In this document: piece by piece, positions 1 to 5,793 of the stretch
Position numbering within the stretch: position 1 is the stretch's first letter
Layout of the letters: each line of letters begins with the position of its first letter
DNA from: Sphingobacteriia bacterium
GTDB lineage: Bacteria > Bacteroidota > Bacteroidia > NS11-12g > UBA955
Direction: 5' to 3'
NCBI GenBank assembly: GCA_021151535.1
Contig: JAGKXC010000079.1
Location: forward strand, 1 to 9,235
Length of the DNA stretch: 9,235 nt
Translations under genes and position numbers: made by a program
Notes under the pieces: generated by a model
Seen by the model: the letters and a program-made list of their open reading frames with translations, nothing else
Databases searched by the model: none
Told to the model about the DNA's origin: nothing

Positions 1-723
1 TAAATGAAGGTGAAGTACATTGAATTTGTACATCGACATCATATCTAGGTATTGGAAGATATGTTCTTGTCTGAAAAAATGACGAGATATATCTATGTGC
101 ATTCCTCTATAGGCATATTCTGGGTAATCACGGAGTGTGAAGCAATTTAATGGATAGGAATTTTGATCAGGAAATAGGCTAGGTGCAATGTCAGTATAAT
201 AGTAAATCCACTGCTGGATATTGCTGATAATGTTGAAGATGGCTGGAATGCCTCCAATTTTAACTGTGATACTTTTGCTCGTGACATCCATGGTATATCC
301 TTGTTCTTCTACCGTTGGGAGGGAAATGTTATTGGGATCACGCAGAGAATTTAGCAGTAGGATTTGAATTTTGGCTTTTTTGATATTATTCGTGGGTACT
401 AGGTTGATTCCTTTGGGTGTTGTATAGCTGATAAATTCGTCTAAGGCGTTTGTAAGCTGATGCAATGCTTCTGGGGCTAAGTTGGTAATGTGTGGATCTG
501 CATACCAATAAAGTGTACTAGATGGGTTGAAAACACCTTTTTCTTGGAAGTAAATTCGGGGTTTAGGAATTTGAATAGACATGGGTGAACCATAAACGTT
601 TGGATTAAGTCCAACCATCGATTGTGGATGATGATCCTGTGCTGTTAAGTGGTTTTGTACAATTACCGAATAAAGAATAATTATGGCAAATATCTTCAGG
701 AATTTGGGGGTGTGAATTACCAT
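1..723 (-). CDS. GH20 beta-N-acetylhexosaminidase, N-terminal part (cut by left window edge)
   Basis: This frame is open from ATG at 723 to base 1 (241 codons, no stop), so the gene continues beyond the window. The N-terminus looks like a signal peptide (basic start, hydrophobic residues 11-23, ending near LTAQ at 26-29), so the enzyme is exported. Residues 45-200 fit the GH20 N-terminal alpha/beta domain: EQGYTMDV at 140-147 is the usual E-GY-x-L/M-x-V strand, followed by a GG...QQ segment at 157-171. The TIM barrel opens with YRGMHIDISRHFF at 205-217, where Arg206 corresponds to the substrate-binding Arg of the family. It continues with YLDMMSMYKFNVLHLHL at 225-241, normally followed by an SDD-like motif. 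The catalytic Asp-Glu pair lies outside the window, so activity cannot be judged. Known GH20 enzymes release terminal GlcNAc/GalNAc from chito-oligosaccharides, glycans or peptidoglycan fragments; the substrate here is unknown. No Shine-Dalgarno sequence precedes the ATG (C/A-rich leader), as is usual in Bacteroidota. Confidence 0.9.
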   Translation of the reverse strand, partial: MVIHTPKFLKIFAIIILYSVIVQNHLTAQDHHPQSMVGLNPNVYGSPMSIQIPKPRIYFQEKGVFNPSSTLYWYADPHITNLAPEALHQLTNALDEFISYTTPKGINLVPTNNIKKAKIQILLLNSLRDPNNISLPTVEEQGYTMDVTSKSITVKIGGIPAIFNIISNIQQWIYYYTDIAPSLFPDQNSYPLNCFTLRDYPEYAYRGMHIDISRHFFRQEHIFQYLDMMSMYKFNVLHLHL

Positions 724-830
724 GTTTTGGGGGGTTGTATTTAGGGAGATTTGAATTTCTTTAATAACTCTGCTAAGTTACTTCGTAGCAATTAGGATTC
801 AAAAATTTGTTAATTATTTGAAAATCATAG

Positions 831-838
831 TATCTTGC
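831..838 (+). promoter_or_regulatory. Possible -7 element for the TMEM164-like gene
   Basis: TATCTTGC at 831-838 resembles the Bacteroidota -7 consensus TAnnTTTG, one T short. A TTTG at 806-809 lies 21 bp upstream as a possible -33 element. If this is used, transcription would begin almost at the ATG (843), giving a leaderless or near-leaderless mRNA. The match is imperfect. Confidence 0.3.
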
Positions 839-842
839 GCGG

Positions 843-1568
843 ATGCAAAACAGAAATGCACTACATCATGTTCTCCCAATAGGTTCACAAGATTGGATTA
901 TGATGAATTCCATATTCTTGGTTGTGTTTTTGGTTTATTTGGTTATCGGAGGGAGATTAGAAGAGAAAAATCGCCGTAATATGGGCAAAGTATTGGGCTT
1001 GGTGGCTTGGGGTAATTTTATTACATCTCAGTACTATGCCGTTTCACATGGCGTTTGGGATTTGCAAACCAGTTTGCCTTTGCATTTGTGTTCATTGTCG
1101 CAATTATTGATTGGTTATTTGATGCTAACTGAAAAGCAGTGGGCTTATGAATTCGTGATCTATTGGGGTGCAGGAGCTGTGCATGCATTTATCACACCTG
1201 AGATTACAACGGGATCAAGTTTGTATCATCATATCGATTATGCGATTTCCCACGGGGTAATCATAGTAGCTAGTGTATATGCTTCCATGCGTATGGGTTT
1301 TGTACCCAGGAAGTATTCGTGGTTGAGAGTTTTTGCCTATACGCAGTTGGTGATACCTATAATTGGCGGGTTAGATTGGCTTTTGGGTGCCAATTATATG
1401 TATTTGGCTCAGAAGCCATCGGCTGATAATCCCATGATCATTGGCGATTGGCCATACTATATTGTAAGTTTAGAGTTGGTAGTATTGGTTCATTTTTATG
1501 TGTTTTATCACATCCACAAAGGGTTGGCGAATTGGAGAAGTATTCGATTGATTGATCCCGGAAAGTAG
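843..1568 (+). CDS. TIGR02206/TMEM164-family (YwaF-like) integral membrane protein
   Basis: A 241-aa polytopic membrane protein with about six or seven hydrophobic segments (for example residues 22-37, 48-65, 83-95, 103-117, 136-147, 163-183, 205-223). Family motifs are clear: GSQDW at 14-18 (in place of the common FG-x-QH near the N-terminus), LPLHLC at 78-83, ITPE at 117-120, ISHG at 135-138, NYMYL at 184-188, KP at 191-192 and GDWPYY at 201-206. These match the bacterial TIGR02206/YwaF group, which is related to eukaryotic TMEM164. From memory, TMEM164 is reported as an acyltransferase in ether-phospholipid remodelling using a conserved Cys; Cys83 in LPLHLC is the likely equivalent. The bacterial function is not established, so lipid acyl transfer is an inference. 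ATG 843 is preferred over ATG 903/906 because only the earlier start keeps the GSQDW motif. The gene stands alone, divergent from the hexosaminidase and convergent with the exosortase cassette. Confidence 0.85.
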   Translation: MQNRNALHHVLPIGSQDWIMMNSIFLVVFLVYLVIGGRLEEKNRRNMGKVLGLVAWGNFITSQYYAVSHGVWDLQTSLPLHLCSLSQLLIGYLMLTEKQWAYEFVIYWGAGAVHAFITPEITTGSSLYHHIDYAISHGVIIVASVYASMRMGFVPRKYSWLRVFAYTQLVIPIIGGLDWLLGANYMYLAQKPSADNPMIIGDWPYYIVSLELVVLVHFYVFYHIHKGLANWRSIRLIDPGK

Positions 1569-1680
1569 GATTTCTTTTTACCGGGCGATATACGGTGCCT
1601 TAATATTTATCAGCTCATCATTCAACAGCAATTGAAAACACTATGCGTTTTCCACCCATTTTTTGATTACGCGTTGGTTG

Positions 1681-2133
1681 TTATTTTTTCTCTGTAGAAT
1701 CGAGATTTGATTGAATTAGCGAAAGTAGAACAAGAATAGTGTAGGGCATGGCGGAAACCAGAAAGCCGAGTAGATTTGAGTAGATATCAAACATGATTTG
1801 ATTGTCATATTTGGTTCTGATTAATGCGAATGTTAGTGTTACAATGTCTACTACAATAGTAACGATTAAAAGGAGCGAGTTGTACTTTTTTAACTGGGAA
1901 AAATAAAGGGCAATAATATTCAAGCCAAACATTATCCATATCATAACCTCTCTGGCAAGAATTCGTAACCAAATATTATCAAATGGAGGCTTATATGGGT
2001 CGTTAGGATTTCCAGATACGACATAGGTGTTGCTAATGCCGTAAAGCTGATAGGAAATTAAAGAAAGTATAAGTCCAATTAAGACTGCGAGGTAGATTGG
2101 GAATTTCCTGTGTTTTTTAGATAAAAGATCCAT
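1681..2133 (-). CDS. Four-helix membrane protein, probable exosortase-associated protein
   Basis: A 150-aa protein with four hydrophobic segments (about 12-30, 62-79, 84-103 and 120-142), a basic N-terminus (KKHRK at 6-10) and a loop between helices 1 and 2 that is probably periplasmic (NPNDPYKPPFDN at 42-53). It begins inside the exosortase gene, overlapping its last 55 bp in another frame, and is the third gene of the cassette, so translational coupling is likely. I recognise no catalytic motif. Position and topology match the small accessory membrane proteins that accompany Bacteroidota exosortases (the XrtF- or XrtX-associated membrane protein families). I cannot assign it to one of these by eye. 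By context it probably supports exosortase folding or substrate presentation; this is inference. The ATG at 2133 is followed directly by coding sequence with normal composition, and no Shine-Dalgarno sequence is evident. Confidence 0.7.
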   Translation of the reverse strand: MDLLSKKHRKFPIYLAVLIGLILSLISYQLYGISNTYVVSGNPNDPYKPPFDNIWLRILAREVMIWIMFGLNIIALYFSQLKKYNSLLLIVTIVVDIVTLTFALIRTKYDNQIMFDIYSNLLGFLVSAMPYTILVLLSLIQSNLDSTEKK

Positions 2134-2639
2134 ATGGCAAAAAGTACTGCGTACATTGAATATTGGAAAATATCATGATGGAAAACATGGAACCAATCAG
2201 GTAGTTTTTTAGCAATTTGGAATAATGCTGAAATCCGTAAGCTATTTAGTATGTAAAGAATAATTAGACCTAAAATGCTATAGGTGATTTTGGTTTTAAG
2301 TTTTCTATCGGGGATGGCAAAAATAAAAGCAATAAGCAAGTAATAAAGTGATTTTCCATTACAAACGTGGCCAATTAGAAGAGAAGCACGCTCGTCACGC
2401 ATTACAAATTTGCCTAAATTTCTATAAACAATTGGTTGAGGGGTTTTCCCTGTGAAAAGTCCAACAAATCTTCTGGAAGTATGTAATAGGCTTTCCGATA
2501 GGAAATTATCTAATGACGTCCAGTAATAAAAAAAAGGCCACATTGCTAATGATAGCAATGTGGCTATTAGGAAGTGTTTTTGTGACTTTGATATTTGGAG
2601 CGACTTATATCGCTCGATTAAATTATCAAAACCGATCAC
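2079..2639 (-). CDS. Exosortase family protein (Bacteroidota type, XrtF/XrtX-like)
   Basis: A 186-aa polytopic membrane protein with the exosortase/archaeosortase signature. The invariant catalytic Cys lies in HVCNGKSLYYLL (Cys93), the conserved Arg in LNSLRIS (Arg135), and the His in FHHDIFQY (His154 or His155). Hydrophobic segments lie near 22-40, 96-110, 117-134 and 159-173. Exosortases are proposed to cut a C-terminal tripartite signal (short motif, transmembrane helix, basic tail) at the outer face of the inner membrane and pass the substrate on for anchoring or glycosylation. The likely substrate is encoded 4 bp upstream. The start is GTG at 2639, immediately after the substrate gene's stop; the first internal Met (33) would remove part of helix 1 (WPFFYYW at 34-40), so GTG is preferred. 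The length is typical of the short Bacteroidota exosortases (about 170-190 aa), not the longer EpsH-type proteins. The subclass (XrtX versus XrtF) is uncertain. Confidence 0.87.
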   Translation of the reverse strand: MIGFDNLIERYKSLQISKSQKHFLIATLLSLAMWPFFYYWTSLDNFLSESLLHTSRRFVGLFTGKTPQPIVYRNLGKFVMRDERASLLIGHVCNGKSLYYLLIAFIFAIPDRKLKTKITYSILGLIILYILNSLRISALFQIAKKLPDWFHVFHHDIFQYSMYAVLFAIWIFYLKNTGNSQSTSQS

Positions 2640-2643
2640 ACAA

Positions 2644-2826
2644 TTACTTGCTTGATTTGTTTCTCAATCTGTAAACTCCATAAGCTACTGCAGATCCAAC
2701 AACGGTGAAGATACCGCCGTCAACTGGAACTTGGATATCTGGATCATCAGGAACACCCTGAGCCATCAAAGTTGTAGTGCAAAGAATTGCAGCAAGTGTG
2801 AAGATGAATTTTAAAGTGTTATTCAT
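2644..2826 (-). CDS. PID-CTERM-like mini-protein, putative exosortase substrate
   Basis: A 60-aa protein. Residues 1-23 form a signal peptide (MNNTLKF start, hydrophobic FTLAAILC stretch, ending LMAQ). What remains is a short acidic linker (GVPDDPDIQ, 24-32) and then PVDGGIFTVVGSAVAYGVY (33-51), ending in a basic tail (RLRNKSSK, 53-60). That is the three-part C-terminal sorting signal of exosortase substrates: a P-x-D-G-G motif, a hydrophobic helix and an Arg/Lys tail. It resembles the PID-CTERM signal of Bacteroidota, with Val in place of Ile. The exosortase gene starts 4 bp downstream. The ATG at 2826 is chosen because it gives a proper signal peptide; an upstream in-frame TTG at 2874 lies within the promoter and is unlikely. 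The mature part is about 37 aa with no recognisable functional domain. It may be a structural peptide, a precursor or a scaffold for modification; its function is unknown. Confidence 0.82.
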   Translation of the reverse strand: MNNTLKFIFTLAAILCTTTLMAQGVPDDPDIQVPVDGGIFTVVGSAVAYGVYRLRNKSSK

Positions 2827-2843
2827 AGTCGTAATATTAATTG

Positions 2844-2874
2844 CAAATTTAGTGTTAAATATGGTGAATTTCAA
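2844..2874 (-). promoter_or_regulatory. Bacteroidota-type promoter of the exosortase cassette
   Basis: Read on the minus strand, TAAATTTG (2851-2844) matches the -7 consensus TAnnTTTG exactly, and a TTG at 2874-2872 lies 20 bp upstream, as expected for the -33 element. The predicted start point is near 2838, leaving a leader of about 12 nt before the ATG at 2826. It lies in the 60-bp gap after the T9SS-cargo gene, so the cassette can be transcribed independently of that gene. Confidence 0.6.
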
Positions 2875-2886
2875 TAGTATGGTTAA

Positions 2887-5604
2887 TTATTTTTGAATTT
2901 GAATCAATTTAGAAGTGTGTCCTGAAACTGTTTTGATATCAATGATAAACAATCCTGATATCTCAGCGTTTTCAAGCATTACTTCATGAATTTTTGACGG
3001 TGTAGTTAAATTTTCAGATAGAATAGTTTTTCCTTCAATAGATTGGATTGAATAACTTAAAATGGTTTCATTTGAAACGATGTTAAATTTTCCATTCATG
3101 ACAGGGTTTGGATATACAATTGTTTGATTTTCAATTGGAATGTTAACCTTTCCAGCAACCTTGCCAGTAAATTTGATGTCAAATCTATCAGTTTTGTAAA
3201 CGTCGTTATTGGTTTTTGAAAATCGGTATATGAATCCTGGAGTAATGGTTGATATTGAACCATTTTCTTTGTCTATTAATTGAATGTCATATGATGAAGA
3301 TTCAATGTTTGGGACATTAAATACTAGTTTGTAATTGCCGTTTTCAGATGTTTTGTATCGTGTTGAAATTACAACAGAATTCCCAGGCTCCGCTAATTTG
3401 CCTCGTCTGTCAATTGCGCACCATGTTCCATTACTTGTGATGGAACCTAGGCCAAGGTATCCGGCATAAAATTTTTGAATGTCGAAGAAGTCAAAATCAT
3501 TTGTAATTGATTCATCAGTATTGTCGAACTGGATTACAAAATTGTCTGATTCGGAACTTGTGTCGTTATCATAAAACAAATCAGCACTAAGTTCATTGTT
3601 GTTTTTTAGCGTGGTGTCGTTTTCTTTAAAATTGCTTGTTGTAGAAGGTCTAGTGGTGATTTTCATCGCTTCGGTAAAAGACACACTTACATTGTTGCTT
3701 TTAGCTATCACAAATACGGCAGCTCCAGCAGTCAAAATTTTAGCTTTTCCGGTTGCATTGTTTTTGAAGTTATTTGTTCCAGATAAAGCAGCTAGTGATG
3801 CTGTAGAGTCGTAAATGTTATAAGTTTTCGCTACCGCATCATAGAACAAGAATCTGTTATAGATACTTCCACTGTTGTTGGAGAAGAAATCATGTAAATT
3901 AACATCAGCAGGATAAGGATTGCCGATTAAATTATAACCAGCAAATGTTCCAGTATTTTTTGTGAGGCCACTGATTGTTTTATTGCCCGTGTGTAATTGA
4001 CCTTTGAAATCAATTGTATTAGCATTTGCCGAAATTGTGGTGTCACCTAAACCATTACTATATGTTCCGCGATAGAAAAGTAATAATCCTTGTCCATTAG
4101 GAATATTGGTTGCAGTACCACTTGACTGGTAACCGCTCCAAGAACCTGTAATTTCATTCCAACGAAAAGCAGATGTTTTACAATAACTGCAGCCGGTTTC
4201 GAATGAATCTTTATTGCCATTTGCAGCTGTACCAGTTACCGTAATATCATCTGCGAATTGACTTAGGTTAACGCCATTTTTTAATGGAATTCCATAAGCT
4301 CTATAAGATCTTTTTGGGCTACAATAAATTTCAAAGAAGTTGTCTGGAGTGAGGGTATAAGTAGTTGGTAAGGTTGCCAACATTCCTCTATTTGTTCCAT
4401 CACTTCTAAATCTTAAAAATGGTTCCCAACTATTCCAATCAGCAGCCGAAGATGAAGCTGGTCCACCTGTTGATGCGATTGTAGTGTTATTTAATAAGGT
4501 TAGAGAATTATAAAGGTCTAATTTTCTACTTAATGTTAATACAGATGAGGTTGTAGCAATGCCCACAACAAGGGGTGTTTTGGTGCCAATTGTTAGAGAA
4601 CCAGCCGTTCCTGATAATGTCTGGTTTTTGCCATCAAAATATAAAATCCGATTGCCCGTGTTCCCATGTTCAAAACTTAATAATCCACCCAGGCAATTAA
4701 TATTGGATGAAACATTATGCTGGCCTGAACCAGAGAATTTCAATGTTCCACTGCCTGATGTCATCACGAGCCTTCCATTTATATCTGCGGTATTATTGGT
4801 TGGAACATTAATGTCTAGGATTGCTCCACCCGACTTACGCATGGTTGAAGTAGAATCATGAATAAAATCATGGCCTGTAATCGAAGTAGCATTTCCTACT
4901 GTCCATGTTGCATTGTTTGTTGTACATTTAAAATCAACATGATTGTAAGGCATTATTTTGAATTGACCAATTGTTTCTGTAACGCCAGAAATATCAATGG
5001 TTGTGCGTGATATTTGTGAAGATGTTCCTAAGTCAACCAATAAAACGTCAGATGTCGCTGGGGTGGTTCTCACTGGCGACCAATTGGCAGCTCTTCCATA
5101 TGTAGAATCAATACCAGAGGTTCCAACCCATGTGTACACGCCTGCGTTTACAACAGTAACGGTTACATTCAAAGTAATGGAAGTAATGCCAGTAGCGCAA
5201 TTCCCTACACCGATGTAAATTTGATTAGAAAAAGTACCAGAAACGCCACTTTTGTTTCTAATGTAAATTGTGAAAGAATCTTCTTTGCCAACTACTTTGT
5301 CATAACAAAATGTTTTCCAAGCGTTTGAATTTGTTGAACCAAATTGCATTTGCCACACAGAAGAAGTGTTTGAAGCACTCATGAACATTCTGGTGCTGCT
5401 TCCAAAACCACTTAAATACAATTTAACTGGTTTAACATATGCTAGGTTTGAATCTGCTGCATTGGATGTCCATGATGCAGCCCAAGTGCTAGAAGAGCCG
5501 GAAGTTGTGGCGCCGGCTATTGAAACCCCAGTAATGGTTTGAGCATGAGAATATTGGATATTCAATGCAAAGAATAAGAGTGTTACAGAGAATATTTTTT
5601 TCAT
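2887..5604 (-). CDS. Large secreted surface protein with T9SS type A C-terminal sorting domain
   Basis: A 905-aa protein. Residues 1-22 are a signal peptide (MKKIFSVTLLFF start, AQ end). The rest is rich in Ser, Thr, Asn and Gly, with alternating beta-strand character, as in Bacteroidota adhesin-like or beta-helix surface proteins. A TWVGT...ANWSP...DVLLVD block at 158-191 and the motif NLIGNPYPADV at 558-568 recur in T9SS cargo proteins. The C-terminus, from IVYPNP at 829 to residue 905, is a type A T9SS sorting domain: YPNP start, GKFNI strand, a SIEGK turn at 855-859, a LENAEISGLFIIDI block and a LIQIQK end. Known T9SS substrates cross the outer membrane and lose this domain when anchored or released. 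No enzymatic motif is visible, so adhesion or matrix function is only a guess. An in-frame TTG at 5622 precedes ATG 5604; the ATG is preferred because it begins a normal signal peptide. It lies upstream of the exosortase cassette in the same orientation but does not carry an exosortase tag. Confidence 0.88.
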   Translation of the reverse strand: MKKIFSVTLLFFALNIQYSHAQTITGVSIAGATTSGSSSTWAASWTSNAADSNLAYVKPVKLYLSGFGSSTRMFMSASNTSSVWQMQFGSTNSNAWKTFCYDKVVGKEDSFTIYIRNKSGVSGTFSNQIYIGVGNCATGITSITLNVTVTVVNAGVYTWVGTSGIDSTYGRAANWSPVRTTPATSDVLLVDLGTSSQISRTTIDISGVTETIGQFKIMPYNHVDFKCTTNNATWTVGNATSITGHDFIHDSTSTMRKSGGAILDINVPTNNTADINGRLVMTSGSGTLKFSGSGQHNVSSNINCLGGLLSFEHGNTGNRILYFDGKNQTLSGTAGSLTIGTKTPLVVGIATTSSVLTLSRKLDLYNSLTLLNNTTIASTGGPASSSAADWNSWEPFLRFRSDGTNRGMLATLPTTYTLTPDNFFEIYCSPKRSYRAYGIPLKNGVNLSQFADDITVTGTAANGNKDSFETGCSYCKTSAFRWNEITGSWSGYQSSGTATNIPNGQGLLLFYRGTYSNGLGDTTISANANTIDFKGQLHTGNKTISGLTKNTGTFAGYNLIGNPYPADVNLHDFFSNNSGSIYNRFLFYDAVAKTYNIYDSTASLAALSGTNNFKNNATGKAKILTAGAAVFVIAKSNNVSVSFTEAMKITTRPSTTSNFKENDTTLKNNNELSADLFYDNDTSSESDNFVIQFDNTDESITNDFDFFDIQKFYAGYLGLGSITSNGTWCAIDRRGKLAEPGNSVVISTRYKTSENGNYKLVFNVPNIESSSYDIQLIDKENGSISTITPGFIYRFSKTNNDVYKTDRFDIKFTGKVAGKVNIPIENQTIVYPNPVMNGKFNIVSNETILSYSIQSIEGKTILSENLTTPSKIHEVMLENAEISGLFIIDIKTVSGHTSKLIQIQK

Positions 5605-5682
5605 TCGAGTTTTCCTTTTCAATTATTATGCCGAAAATTAGAATAGCTTTTGAACTTTCTGAAGTGCCTAATTTTCGAATTT

Positions 5683-5690
5683 CAAAAATA
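5683..5690 (-). promoter_or_regulatory. Possible -7 element for the 905-aa T9SS-cargo gene
   Basis: On the minus strand, TATTTTTG (5690-5683) matches TAnnTTTG exactly, about 80 bp upstream of ATG 5604. I find no TTG at the expected -33 distance. The element sits in a small inverted repeat (TTCAAA at 5681-5686, TTTGAA at 5694-5699). The call is weak because such AT-rich octamers arise readily by chance. Confidence 0.3.
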
Positions 5691-5793
5691 ATATTTGAAT
5701 TGCCTTGAAGATATGGCTACAATCAATACTTTTCTAATATTCTCTAATATTTTGGCATTGTAAATTCTAATAATCGTAGTTTAGTGGCGTTTT

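Noticed and set aside
1634..1652. Inverted repeat GAAAAC-7 nt-GTTTTC as a bidirectional terminator between 1568 and 1681
   Set aside because: A 6-bp AT-rich stem with no adjoining U-tract on either strand is too weak to call a terminator.
2644..2874. Longer 76-aa version of the PID-CTERM-like protein starting at 2874
   Set aside because: It would start at TTG inside the promoter -33 element and place 16 unrelated residues ahead of a proper signal peptide. ATG 2826 is better.
3596..5218. Plus-strand open frames at 3596-3814, 4559-4861 and 4997-5218
   Set aside because: They lie antisense inside the 905-aa gene, with skewed composition (runs of Val, Leu and Pro) and no family features. They are shadows of the real gene.
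2887..5604. Exosortase tag on the 905-aa protein
   Set aside because: Its C-terminus has no hydrophobic helix with a basic tail. It is a T9SS type A domain starting at YPNP.
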